From positions 2,480,001-2,544,000 of the forward strand of contig JAQFVV010006199.1 in assembly GCA_028023455.1 (NCBI GenBank): a stretch of 64,000 bases of DNA, read 5' to 3'. Source of the stretch: Epiperipatus broadwayi. Lineage: Eukaryota > Onychophora > Udeonychophora > Euonychophora > Peripatidae. Both the position numbers and the translations under genes were made by a program. The notes beneath the pieces are model-generated. The model made no database searches and was not told the origin of the DNA. It worked only from the letters and a program-made list of their open reading frames with translations. Every line of letters begins with the position of its first letter. The stretch's first letter is position 1. Positions 26,141 to 37,639 of the stretch are shown here, in pieces.

Positions 26141-26939
26141 TGTAGCTTGGATAATTCAGTTTTAATTATTTTGATAGATAATATAATTTTTTTAATTTAA
26201 CTATTAATTAGTTGATTGCTATAGTTTTTTTTTTTTTAATTAAATATTATCAAGCTTTGAGAATTATTAAATATAATGATGAATTTCTTATTAAAAGTAG
26301 TTGTCAAGAATATTTAAAAATTAAAATATTATGTTAGTTGTATGAACAATAGGTTGAAGCTATAGTGGAGTTTGTGAGGAAAAAGCAAACAAGACTATGT
26401 CATCATAACTATTATGGTATAGGATTGATCATACCAAGCCAGTTATCATTGAATATTTATACTTAATGAAAGTAAATATATTATAAAAATAGACCCTTGA
26501 AATGTTAGGACTGTGAATAATCCAGAAAAAGTAATAATTTTTTTGTGAGAAATGAAAAGGAACAGACTATGTAATAAGGTGTGAAGATATGGGGAGAAAA
26601 TAAAGAGAATATAAGTATATGATATTGTGTAGAAGAGTTAAGTCTAGAATAGATAGTATTTAGATCCAAAAACAAAAAACATTATAAATAGCATTCTTTT
26701 TTAATTGAAATATTGTTTGATGTTTAGGCTGAAAACAATTTCAACCTATTCAAGTATACATGCCAACTAGAGATTATGATGATAATAAAGAGAAAGCATA
26801 TATGAAGAAATTGAAAAGATTATAAAAATTGATTATAATTATATTGATAATGGGAAATTGCAATACTATAATTGTGGCAAGATGGAATAAAATTTTCAGA
26901 GATTAATTTTAAAGATATTAAATGAATGAAGTGAAGAAT

Positions 26940-26950
26940 TGATAAATTTT
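26940..26950. repeat. Target-site duplication, left copy
   Basis: TGATAAATTTT, repeated exactly at 27604-27614, flanks the 653-bp insertion. One copy is needed to keep the LINE endonuclease text continuous (DKF next to CRENN). Confidence 0.85.
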
Positions 26951-27603
26951 TACATTTTTATTTACAATTGTCAAACTCGCTCCATTCACAACTTTGACAC
27001 CATCCACGTCAGATAAATACAATAATGATTATTACTAATCATTTACTAAACTAGAGATTATCTCTAGCACAGTTATAAACTATAAACCTCAGTTAAAGTT
27101 AATGTATCTGATTTTTTTTTTAATTTTTAATTTTAAACATATGGAGTTATTCACCTTTCTCTTTCCCATGTGTAATATCTTTATAGATATATTAAATAAC
27201 CTCATTCTTTTTAAATTCTTATAAATAAAGATACAATAAACGACAAATTGCAGACAAATGACCTCCAAAATGCATTTTTTGCTAAACCAGCACTCATCAG
27301 TTGGCCCAGGTCACTATCTCTCAAAGATATATCTATTATATGAAGAGTATTTATCTATAATAAATTGTTACATTTTTATTTACAATTGTCAAACTCACTC
27401 TACTCACAACTTTGACACCATCCACCTCAGATAAATACAATAATGATTATTATTAATCATTTACTAAACTAGACATTATCTCTAGCACAGATATAAATTT
27501 TAAACCTCAGTTAAAGATTAATATATCTGATTTTTTAAATTTTAAACATACAAATACATAGAGTTATTGTGTAATATCTTTATCGATATATTAAACACTA
27601 TAG
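26951..27603 (-). mobile_element. Retrozyme-like non-autonomous element (tandem unit with hammerhead)
   Basis: A 653-bp insertion bounded by an 11-bp perfect target-site duplication. It is made of one 418-bp unit (26951-27368) plus a partial second unit (27369-27603). The segments 26951-27196 and 27369-27595 are about 90% alike by eye. The unique middle carries a hammerhead ribozyme on the minus strand, which sets the likely element orientation. Retrozymes are described as tandem units of a few hundred bases with type I hammerheads. They are copied through circular RNA and inserted by another element's machinery. No coding capacity is seen, as expected. A simple SINE dimer or a TRIM is less likely: I see no pol III boxes, no TG...CA ends, and the duplication is 11 bp. 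Confidence 0.65.
27259..27313 (-). ncRNA. Type I hammerhead ribozyme, decayed catalytic core
   Basis: Minus strand 27313 to 27259. Helix I 5' strand is TGACCT-(GGG bulge)-CCAA, then the core CTGATGA (27300-27294). Helix II is G-TGCT-GGTTT-AGCA (27293-27280), then AAAAA where C-GAAA is expected. Next come the palindromic TGCA (27274-27271) and T-T, then helix I 3' strand TTGG-AGGTCA (27268-27259). Helix I pairs 4+6 bp perfectly. A15.1 with T16.1 and T17 as cleavage base are legitimate. A very short palindromic helix III is known from Penelope-linked hammerheads. The G12-to-A change and loss of the closing G-C pair predict no cleavage activity. Confidence 0.7.
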
Positions 27604-27614
27604 TGATAAATTTT
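27604..27614. repeat. Target-site duplication, right copy
   Basis: TGATAAATTTT, identical to 26940-26950. The LINE endonuclease reading resumes immediately with C-R-E-N-N. Confidence 0.85.
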
Positions 27615-28545
27615 GTAGAGAAAATAATATGAACATAATGAATATATGGTTAAGAATACCTAAAAAAAAATTTACACATAGAAAACTCCAGGTAATAAGT
27701 AATTTCATTTGGATTATCATTCAGAATAGTTATAGGAATAGTATTAAAAATATGTGTGTATATCCTAGAGCGGATAGAGATTTTGATCACTATGCAGAAT
27801 AATAGAATTGAATGATCTTTTAGAGAAAGAAAATAAATATGCCAAAAAAGAAGTGAATTATTGGGAAACTGAAAAGAGATATTATGAAACAGTTTTTGTA
27901 TTTGTTGGATAAAAATAATAATACAGGTAATATGCTAATTCATATTAATTAATCCAAAACAAAGATAGAATTATTTAAAGAAAATTTTAAAGAAACTACA
28001 GTATTGGCAATAAGGTTATAAAAGAAGTACTGTAATAAAATGAAAGGCTTGAATAAATAATGAGAAATTTGATAAAATAATAAGAGAGAAAATAATTTTA
28101 ATAACCATGAGTAAAATTTTTAGCAATTATGATGTAAGTGAAATAAATTTAATTTAAAATGTAATAAAATAAACCAGTTTGGACATTAAAAATTTTGTTG
28201 AAGGAATGAAATGATTTTGAAGAAAAGAATGATAGACACATTATAAAAATAAAGTGGGGAAAAATATATGTGGTTTGTATAATAAATATTATTAAATTCT
28301 GTTTTAAACAAGAATTTTCATTAGATAAGTGGGTTGTGCATTAATGAAGTTGGAATTGTAAAAGGTATAGATGAAATCTAATTTGATTTAACATAGTAAT
28401 TGAGATTCTAATCAACTTATAAAATGTGAGAGAAAAAGTTTTGAGAGAATTAGTTGATGTTTGAAGAGTGATTCATGATTCAGAGAACTGCCAGTACAGT
28501 ACTTAATTTAGTAAAATGAGATAATTTTAAAACAAATTATAGATT

Positions 28546-28626
28546 TTCACACACTTTTAAGAATGTTTTTGAAACCTTTGAATTGGTTCACACACTTTTA
28601 AGATGTTTTTGAAAGCTTTGAATAGG
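28546..28626. repeat. 41-bp tandem duplication
   Basis: TTCACACACTTTTAAGA(A)TG followed by TTTTTGAAA-CTTTGAAT-GG occurs at 28546-28586 and 28587-28626. Confidence 0.85.
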
Positions 28627-28829
28627 GATATATCTAATAAATTAAACAGTTCTCCTTATCTAAGAGTTATAAATCACAAGATATTTGTAGGATTAAAGTT
28701 GTCGTTTAGGAGAAACAACTGTAAGAAGAGGTGTATAGCAAGGGTGTTCTTTTTTGATGTTTATATATTGTATATTATTAACATTACATTTTTCAAATGG
28801 AGTATAGTTTGATTCTCAGTCTTCTGACA

Positions 28830-31800
28830 TCTTTAAACCATCTTATGACTTTTCAAATTTTGAGACTGCTAAATTTTATACAGTACAAGATATACATTCA
28901 TGGCTATCTTTATTGTTTTATTTCTAGTTGGAAAATTTTTTTTTTTCTAGAATTCTTTTTTTAAACCCCCAAAGTATTATAAAGGAATTTGTTAATAAAT
29001 ATTTGTAATTTCTAAGGCAGTAAGAATTTATTTTTAATTTGGCTCTTCAGCTCCACAGTTTTGTTTTTTCAGTTTTATTAAAATCATCTGCAAATTAATA
29101 AATACATTTCTTGACTTAGTTATTGTGTTTTCTATTTCTACATTTTAAGAATTAGGATATGTCTTCTTTAGATATTCTGATTAGCAATTTTAAATTTCAA
29201 AGTAATATTATCAAAAACAAAATATTTGTCAATTTAAAATGTTTGTTTTAGAATAATTTGTCACAGATTCTCAAAACTGACTGAATAGATGGGGCATCCA
29301 TATTGTCTAGAACTTGTAAGTCATAATTATATTATTATTGGATATTTTTTATATTTATAAAAAAGTTTTACATTAATAGGTCCACAATTTTTACAAATAA
29401 ATAAAATCAAAATAAATAATTCACCTCAATTTGAATTTAATTGCAATTCAAAGGGTTTGGATAACATGTATCTCTGATTACCCATTCTTTTGCATGTAGA
29501 TATCATGCATTGATCTAATCAACTTGTTGGGCACACTAAACATATTTTGCTTAATTCAGATCATAGTTTTTTTAATGCTTTTGAACATCTTTTCATAATC
29601 TACAGTGATTGCAATGTAATAACATGTTCAATAAGCAGCAAATGGATATAATGTGTGGGGAAATATATATATATTTTAATTAATAGCTTATGAATTTTGA
29701 AGGAAAGCAAAAAAAAAGTCAATTTGACTTGGTTTGCATGGAAACCAGCTTTTTTTTATATATATTTTTTATCAATATTTATGTATATATTGTGAATGTT
29801 CAGATTGATGATCCAGGTATATATAAAAAAAAATAAAAAAAATAAATAAATAAAGAAGTTTGTTGATCTTATTTGATTTTTCCTTTACTTAATAGATAGA
29901 TAATGTAAGATCTTGGAAATGTAAATTTAAATTTGATCACCATGGCAACCTTAAAGCTTTTAAGTAGAATTATATACTGTTGATTCTAGCTTTAAAATAA
30001 AAATAACTTCACTATAATCAAACTTAAGAAAAACATATAAATAAATAAATTTATTTAAAAAAATAAAAAACAAACAATTCAGTACAATATAAGTTTACCT
30101 AAATAGGATCGATATTATTTTACATATTTCATATGTGAATGCAGTCACCATAGTAACATTATTACATACAGTTCAATGTTTTTATGTTGTGTATATTTGT
30201 TTATAAATTAATAAAAAAAAATATTATTATTAAAAAAATATAGATATGTATAAATTATTGATGTTCATCAAGTAAATAAAAGGTTATTATATCAATTTGG
30301 TATTTTGGTTTGTAAATAATAAAAAAAATTGTAATCGAATTTGGATTTAATTTTCATGTATCTTTTTCTCCAAACTTACCCCAAAACCGCGTGAAAACTA
30401 CTATAAGAAAATTGATAGAATTGAGTTTTTTTTTTGAGTAATATTGGATGGTCGTCAAGATACGAAAAACGTCAGAAAGAGAACATATAAAAAAGACGCG
30501 ACAGAATATAACAGGATCTTTTTTTTCATCATTTTGCTATAGTCAAGGACAGACCTATTTTCTGTGTCTTAACAAATAAAGTTTTTCAATATTTTTTTTT
30601 TGTGTGTAAAACCATAAAACATGGAAAAATAGTGGAATTATCTGCCCGTTCAATCATTTAGAGGGCAGTTGCGAAAAGTTTCTGGGGAAGCGGCAACAAA
30701 GTGTAAAAAAAAAAAAAAAAAAAAGAAACCTATGAAGTAAAAAAAAAAAATGCTTTATAAAAAAAAAAAAAGTCGGCTATTTTTAATTTAAAAAAAAAAA
30801 AAAATGGATTTGCGTAAACATCGTCTCACGAGTAAAGGAACAGGGACCAACTGGATCAATTCACATCATAAAAGGGATAATCAAAGTGCACTCACCTCTT
30901 CGGACAAAAAAAAAAAAAAAAGAAAACTTTTAGTGAAGCATCATAAAGTTTGCGATTATTATTTCTGACAAAGAAACTTCTCTTTACACCATAAGAACTG
31001 AAGTCAATCAATGGGCCAATAAATAGTGAACGAACAGACTCATATATATATGGTATGATTTTTTTTTTTATATAAAATGTGCGTGTATTAATTTTTTTTT
31101 ATATGTAATAAAAGGGGATGTTTTTTTTTTAATTATCTCTAAAAGTAATATAATTTATTAAATGAAAATGATCGGAAAGACTCAAATACATTTATTATTT
31201 CGTATTCATTTATCCGTTATTATTTTGATAAACAAATAGATTTTGATACCCTCCTATTTCACATCTTTGGTATCGGTTATATGTAAATTTTTTTAGCAAA
31301 ATATCCAAAAGCCTTTCCCTTCATTTACTCATTCATTTTTTTTTTGTCGTTATCGTTGTCGCAACACATCTAGAGATACACATAGCAATTTTATCATTTT
31401 TTATTTAGTCAACCAATCTAAAATATAAAGTCATTTCCGATGTATTTTATCATTAATCTTGCCAATTTTCTTTTATATAATCCAATAAATTGAGTTAATT
31501 TAAATATCAAGACTAGTTTAATTATTTTGTTTTATTTGGATTGCATAAGATGACGTAGCTATTTAAGTAACAAGATTCAAACTCAGCTTGGTAAGTGAAT
31601 TAGAATATAAGATAAGGTATGTTTTGCTTATTAGTATTTTATTTTGTTTCCATATGAATTTTATATTTACATTTGCATTCGAATATTATATATATATATA
31701 TTCTCATTTATCTTAGTTAATATTACAAAGTCAATCATTTCATGTTTGTCTGATTCCGTCATAAAAATCTAAATAGATCGTACTTTATCGTTTGGTTCAG

Positions 31801-33800
31801 AATAATTCGTCTTGGATATTTTCTTAAACTCCTATAAAATGAAGAGAATAAACTTCATTGACCGATTTAATTGAATATTGTTTTGATTTGTATAAATATC
31901 AATTATAATCATATGTTTTAATTGTTGCCGGTCAATTTTTATTCAATTGTTTAAAATTTCAAACAGATTGTATTAATACTCACAGGTGAATAAACATCCA
32001 ATAGAAACTTGATATGTCTTTTATGTAATGTGGTTGGACATTGTAGAGTTAGAGATGAGCTAATAGAGTGTTGATATTAAACTCCAGTGAAGTATTCTAT
32101 TTTAGAACATAAACGAAGCACTAATTAAGCATCACTTTATTGGAAGATATTTATAAATTATTTATAAATTATTTTGTAGCTTCTTAGTAAACCATAGACG
32201 TATATTAATTTGTTTAAACATTTAAGTGAGTGCATAAATTTTCAAAGTGTTTATAAAATTATAATAAAACCAGTTGATGCCAACAGAAAATTATTAATTA
32301 AAGATTGAAGTAGAAAGAATTGTATATCGCTTATTGACACGAGTGTTTATCTTTCTATTTAGCGTTTATTAAAATAGATATATATATATTTGGGTTCAAG
32401 TATTATTTTGTTTTGATATTTAAATAATGTCTATATGTAAAAAAATGTTTTGTAAAGTACTATTACAGGTACTTAGAAGCTTATCCATTAAGTTAAAAAG
32501 GCAGCATCTTTAAATAATAAAGTAGATTTAAATTACTATAACAGTAACAGGCTAATAAAATATATATTGGAATCTGTTTTAGTTATTAATTGGATTTGAT
32601 TTTGATTAGATTGCCAATCAAGTAGTTAGCCTAATCCTATATTATTGTTTAGGGCAATAGTAGTTGGTTTCACTGCTCTTTGCAATTTATGTTGTAATTG
32701 TGATGGATTTGTTGATGTCTGGAGCAGATAGTCTCATTATTCCTTCATTTCACATATAACTAAAGTAAATTAAACTTTAAGAGAGATTATTTGTGCTTTG
32801 TGATGGTTTATTACATAACGGCGACCCGATTGAGCTAGACCAGATTAATTTAAATCAGATTTTTAGATTTTTTTATCAGATCAGATTGATCATCCTAACC
32901 ATCACCTACGTCCATCAATTCAATCAGTTACAAATTGGCACCAACATTTTGGGCCTTCTTTCTTCAATTTAGATGGAATACAGCATTCAACAATTCCGAC
33001 GGTTACAATATATTTTCTAAAATTATATGGTTCACATTTTTCTAGGCACTAGTAATACTAGTAATTCATTATCATTTTTATAATTTGACAAATTATTTTT
33101 TTTTTGGAAATTTAATAAAAATGTTTTTTGTTTCCCTCTAAGGAAATTTTTTTTTTTTTTTTGGATATTAATCAATAATGCTGAAAGATAGGGATTTGTT
33201 ATTGTATTGGTTACCAGTTATCAGTTATCTGATAGCCTGAATTATTCATTCTCTATTCTGCGTAAGAATTACACAATTTTAAAATGCAAAATATTTGGTT
33301 CTTTTGTAATGCCAATGAATTGCCAACCATGCTTTGTAATACTAAATATATAAAACTTTTTTCTGTTTGAAATTTTTGGAATATAAAATTTATTGTAATC
33401 AAAACTAACTGCTCATTTTTGCTTGTGCTTGTTTATCATATTTAATAATCTAATCTTTTTTATTTTAATCCTTTCTTTATTTTTCTGTTTAAACATGTCA
33501 ATTCTATTTGCATCCATACCCTTGCATATAGCTCATTTAGCATAAACCTATTGCTTTATCTTCAGCCAAAGATGTTTTCAAAGGGTTTTATAATGGTGGA
33601 TATACTGTTTTGCTTATTCGTATGAATGTTAATTTCATATTATAAATATTTAGTCAAATATTAACCAAATTTCTTGTTGGTACATGCATTCTTCTATTCA
33701 TTGTCAGTGCTATCTCTGGTCTTTTCAAAAAGTCAACTATTTCATTGTCTTATCTTCTCATTTTTACTTTTTTGCATCTTTCTTCATATATTTATATATT
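28830..33800. other. AT-rich region with a CpG-bearing patch
   Basis: Mostly AT-rich. The patch 30360-31020 has clustered CpGs (AACCGCGTG, ACGCGACAG, CATCGTCTCACGAG, TCTTCGG) and several A-runs, so it could be a promoter or untranslated exon of the surrounding gene. I could not read a conserved protein there. An ATG at 30804 is followed by a possible GTAAAC donor, but in the wrong phase for csw exon 2. Confidence 0.4.
32810..33005 (+). mobile_element. Possible LTR-retrotransposon junction remnant
   Basis: GTTACAAATTGGCACCAACATTTTGGGCC (32927-32955) resembles the end of an LTR (TTACA) followed by a primer-binding site and leader of the TTGGCGCCCAACGTGGGGCC type used by many Gypsy-like elements. 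It is less AT-rich than its surroundings. No gag or pol text follows. This is low-certainty pattern matching. Confidence 0.25.
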
Positions 33801-33802
33801 TT

Positions 33803-33879
33803 AAACTTTTCTATATACTCTCTTATATACACTTCAATTCAATTTTTATATAATTTCTCTTTAATTTTCCTTAGTTTCT
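33803..33879 (-). repeat. Left arm of an inverted repeat (partner 34537-34615)
   Basis: The reverse complement of this stretch reads GAAACTAAGGAAAATTAAAG...TTGAAGTGTATATAAG...CATATAGAAAAGTTT-like. It matches 34537-34615 with roughly 80% identity by eye. The spacer is ~650 bases of T-rich DNA. The two arms may be opposite-facing fragments of one unknown element. Confidence 0.65.
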
Positions 33880-33889
33880 ACTGTCCTGC

Positions 33890-34530
33890 AGTCTTCCGCA
33901 GAGCTACATTTAAACATATAATTATTTTATATACATATTTTATTATCATTATTCCTAATTACATCTAATTTTAACTAATTTATATTTATTATTATTTTTA
34001 TCCCATTCTATTTTATTTTTACTTCTAATGTATCTATCATTCTACCTTCATTCTTTTATATCACCATACATTTGTATTTCACTTTTTATTTCCATTACCT
34101 CAATCTCTTATTACTTTTTCTACTATTTCTTTATAATTCTTCTATATCCTTATTTTATCTTTATATACATATTTGATTCTTTTATTCATAATTCGTATTT
34201 TATTTTTATTCTTATCTCTATTTCTAGTTTTTATTCTTATTTATTTTACTGACCTTCTATATAACATTCACCCTTTCTTGTTACTATTTCAACTGATTAT
34301 TTTTTAAAATTTTTTAGCCTCTTTTTCATATATTTCTTTAATGTAACTCCCTCTATTATCAATTTTCCTAATGTTTTATCCTATTTTTCAACTTTTAAAA
34401 ACCTGTTTCATATATATATTCTTTTATATATAGTTTTTGTTATTAATAATTTTTCTATAAAAATAATGTTACCCCCCATGTATTTAGATTTAGCATTATC
34501 TTTTTAATTAATATAGCTTCTTTTATTTTA
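33890..34530. other. T-rich spacer
   Basis: Strand-asymmetric, very T-rich low-complexity DNA. The open frames it produces (Phe/Tyr/Ile/Ser-rich) are compositional artefacts. Confidence 0.6.
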
Positions 34531-34536
34531 TTTTTT

Positions 34537-34615
34537 GAAATTGTAAGAAAAATAAAGGAGAAATTATATGAAAATTGCATTGAAGTGTATATGAGGAGAA
34601 CATATAGAAAAGTTT
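34537..34615 (+). repeat. Right arm of the inverted repeat (partner 33803-33879)
   Basis: GAAATTGTAAGAAAAATAAAGG...TTGCATTGAAGTGTATATGAGG...ATATAGAAAAGTTT. A conceptual frame reads K-I-K-E-K-L-Y-E-N-C-I-E-V-Y-M-R-R-T-Y, possibly old coding sequence of a retroelement. No family is recognised. Confidence 0.65.
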
Positions 34616-34619
34616 GATA

Positions 34620-35970
34620 CTATTTCATTGTCACAAGTTTGATATTTATTTTGTCTAACACTAAACAGTAAAAATAATATTGTATGTTATTTGCAAAGTA
34701 ATCAGTTTTGTTTTCATTGTGGTTATTAGAAGAAATCCTAATGTTCTTGGGAAAGTTTTTACATATAAATCACTTTTCCTATGATCATATCATTCTTAGC
34801 TTTTAGATTATTCATGAGCATCAAGACTCAAATATTTTATGTATTTTATTCTGGAAGTGATATTTTCTCTTCATCTGAAATCTCCGGTATGTACTATATT
34901 ACTCTTGCACATGTTATAACACTTTTTATACTAGTGTGTTCTGAAATGAGTTTCTGTTCAATAAAATTTTTGCTCCATTCCACAAGTTAAAAAGAAACTA
35001 ATATTATTTGAATGTTTTTTTAATTTTTTTTCACTAGAACAAAATATGGCCTTCATTGGATTTTTTCCAAAGCCATTTCCAGGAATTTTATTAATGTAAG
35101 GGATTTCCATTTTCTCTTACCTAAACTTAAACCTCTTAAAATGTAACCATTTTCTGGAAATGAATTTATATATTTCATTTTTTGTCAATGATTATAAACA
35201 AAAGTTTTTCACATACATTGTTGATAGTTTCTGTACTGTTTCAGAAGGTTAAATCAAAAATATTCAATCCAGAGATGACAGCAGTAGCAAATCAGTTTGT
35301 CAGTGAGATTTGTAATGTCACATTGTCATTATATGTATGACACTTGGATTTAACAAATTTCTGTCACTAAGAAAACCATGCTATCAATCTGGTAACAGTA
35401 TTGTCTTAGTCTAATACTATTTACTAAATTCCTGCTTAATATGAGATTATCCTGGCTAATGATATAACAATGATTATAGATAGTGAAGATATAGAGTCTA
35501 TAGAAGAAATGGAATTTATAATTAATTTGGGATGAGGATAAATATTATAATTAAGATTAAAACAATGAAAATAATTAAGAGATATATTTAATAATTTCTT
35601 CCATTTTCACTTTATTTAATGCAACATATTGTTTCCACATTTAATTTTTTTCTTGCAGTTTCGGCAATCAAGCAATTTTTAGAATTATAAAAATATTTAA
35701 ATACACATGATTACACAGAAAACTATATAATTATACCTAAAATATATATGATTCTTATTTTAATTAAAATTATACAAAAATATTACATATATTTCTATAA
35801 TATATTTGATCTTAAATTTATTCTTTTTTTATTTAATATTAATTATAACATTATTTTGTTCTATATATCTTTATATATGATATATTTATATGAACAATTT
35901 TAGATTTATTTTTAATTTTATATTTCTTAATTTTTGATTTTTTAATTTTTATATTTTTTAGATTGCCTAT
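34620..35970. other. AT-rich region without a gene
   Basis: No exon, RNA gene or transposon domain is recognised in this stretch between the two inverted-repeat structures. Confidence 0.5.
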
Positions 35971-35974
35971 TTTC

Positions 35975-36740
35975 TAGTACTTTTTCTGCCAAACTGCTAA
36001 AATCTTTAACATTTTAAAAAATATTTTTACACTATATTATGATTTTCTCTATATTTATTTTTTGTAACTATTTCTTTTGGTGTACTTAACTTTATTATCA
36101 TCATTATTATTATATTAAATTAATAGTTTTTCTACCAAATTTTTATATAAACTTGGAATAATTTTTAAAATTAATATTGCTTTATTTTTTCTCTCTTGTT
36201 ATTAGCATAGCATATTGTTATACCATCTTTCTCAAGTATGACCTGTTTTTATTGTAATTGTGCATATAAATCATTTATTTCATTTATGTTATTTGAATCT
36301 TGTATTAATTGATTTTTTTGTTTCACTTATGTTATTGCTTTTAAATTATCAGATTTTTTATCTCATAAACTCGATTCATGAAATTTTTATTATTTTCATT
36401 ACTATTTTTTATATACTTATCAAATATAATTTATTATTTTACTATTTTTTTTTGTTCACTTATTTTTAATTTTATTATTATTATTATTTTGTTATTATAA
36501 GCTTTAATTTCTACATATTTATCTTTGTTTTTAATATCTTTTTTCATTTTAAAATCATTTATTTTGTTTTGTATTGATTTCATATTATCTTTTATAATAA
36601 TCTTTATTGTGAAATTATTAATTTTTTAAATTTTATTTGTTTTTTGTATTCTGAATTTGAACAATAATTTTTAGCTTTTTAGTCTAGAATTTATGCTAAT
36701 TTGTATCTGTGATTGAATATCAATTTGTGATACTATTGTT
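35975..36740 (-). repeat. Left arm of a large inverted repeat, probable retroelement fragment
   Basis: T-rich arm whose reverse complement aligns over most of its length with 36935-37625. Shared blocks in order from the outside are ACTTT-TCTGCCAAACT, the ACATTTT-AAAA-ATATTT block, CTCTATATTT, a TTTATTATTATTATT run, TTTCAC-TA-T-ATTGCTTTTAAA, TCATAAACTC, ATCAAATATAATTT, and CATTTATTTTGTTTT-TATTGAT. Moderately diverged, so old. It probably encodes a minus-strand copy of the element in the right arm. Confidence 0.7.
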
Positions 36741-36934
36741 TATATTTCTTATATCAAGATATTTCTGTATTACATTTACGATTTTAATTATGATTTAATA
36801 TATTTAAATGTGCTATATTCTATTTTTTTTTTTACTGAAAATTTTATATTTTTATCTATGTACAATAGAAAAAGAAAATAGACTAGCATATTTAATTATT
36901 AATTATTAAATTTATATATTAATGATAGTATAAT

Positions 36935-37476
36935 ATAAATAATGATATTACAATTGGTATTTAAATATAGATAAAATATCTAAAATTAATAATATCCCAA
37001 TAAACATTATGAAAGATAATATAAAATCAATAGAAAACAAAATAAATGATATTAAAAATAAAAATGATATGAAAGAAACTAAAGTTAAATATGTAGCAAC
37101 TAAAACTTATGATAATTTAGAAAGAAATATAAATAAAATTATAAATAAGAAAAATTATATTTGATAAATTAACTAATAAATATGTAAAAAAATAGCAATA
37201 AAAATATTAAAACTGCTTAAATGGAGTTTATGAAGTAAAATGAAAAAAATTTAAATAAATAATTTTAAAAGCAATTATGTAGGTGAAATGGAAAATATAT
37301 TTGATATAAAGTTAAAACAATATAAATGATAACATTTACACACATGTATATATAACAATATAAACAGTGCATAAATTTTAAAATTGATAATAAAAAAAAA
37401 GTCAAAGAAATAAACCAGATTTAAATAAAGACTTAGGTATAAAAACCTTATTAATTTAATAAATTATGATATAAAA

Positions 37477-37510
<34 letters not shown>

Positions 37511-37625
37511 GTCAAATAAATAAAAAGAAATACTTGTAAAAAAGAAATATAGAGGGAGTTAGAATATAGTATAAATATTTTTAAAAATGTAAGCTTATAA
37601 AAGTTTGGCAGAGAAAGTAAAGTGG
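36935..37625 (+). repeat. Right arm of the large inverted repeat, GIY-YIG-like remnant
   Basis: A-rich arm inverted relative to 35975-36740. Conceptual plus-strand pieces read G-V-Y-E-V-K (37222-37240), and after a frame change N-Y-V-G-E-M-E-N-I-F-D-I-K-L-K-Q-Y-K (37273-37326). This resembles the G-V-Y...Y-V-G-x-T...L-K-x-H core of Penelope-like GIY-YIG nucleases, like the copy at 5840-6167. The arms may therefore be two Penelope-like fragments in head-to-head orientation. The family call is tentative; the inverted repeat is clear. Confidence 0.6.
37479..37510. repeat. (AAT)n microsatellite
   Basis: About ten uninterrupted AAT/ATA trinucleotides inside the right arm of the inverted repeat. 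The left arm has a shorter interrupted counterpart. Confidence 0.95.
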
Positions 37626-37639
37626 GGTTGCAATTATGC

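Larger units (their letters stand above)
26480..28560 (+). pseudogene. RTE-like LINE, endonuclease domain and decayed downstream region
   Basis: The plus-strand frame pieces fit an AP-endonuclease. R-T-V-N-N-P-E-K comes first (26500). It is followed by Y-M-P-T-R-D-Y-D-D (near 26755-26785), K-L-Q-Y-Y-N/G-N-C-N, then R-I-D-K-F split by the retrozyme-like insertion, and C-R-E-N-N-M-N-I-M-N after it (27612-27645). Next is Y-R-N-S-I-K-N-M-C-V-Y-P-R-A-D-R-D-F-D-H (27730-27795), matching the YPGAD-x-x-SDH end of RTE endonucleases. Beyond 27850 an RT domain should follow, but only scattered hints remain. Dead copy. Confidence 0.7.

Noticed and set aside
30804-30815. ATGGATTTGC followed by GTAAAC as an alternative csw first exon
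   Set aside because: The exon would end in phase 1, incompatible with the phase-2 start of the exon at 45332.
33684-36469. Several 60-94 codon frames rich in Phe, Tyr, Ile and Ser with apparent membrane segments
   Set aside because: They follow from T-rich low-complexity DNA on one strand and fall within inverted-repeat arms or spacer. No start context or homology.
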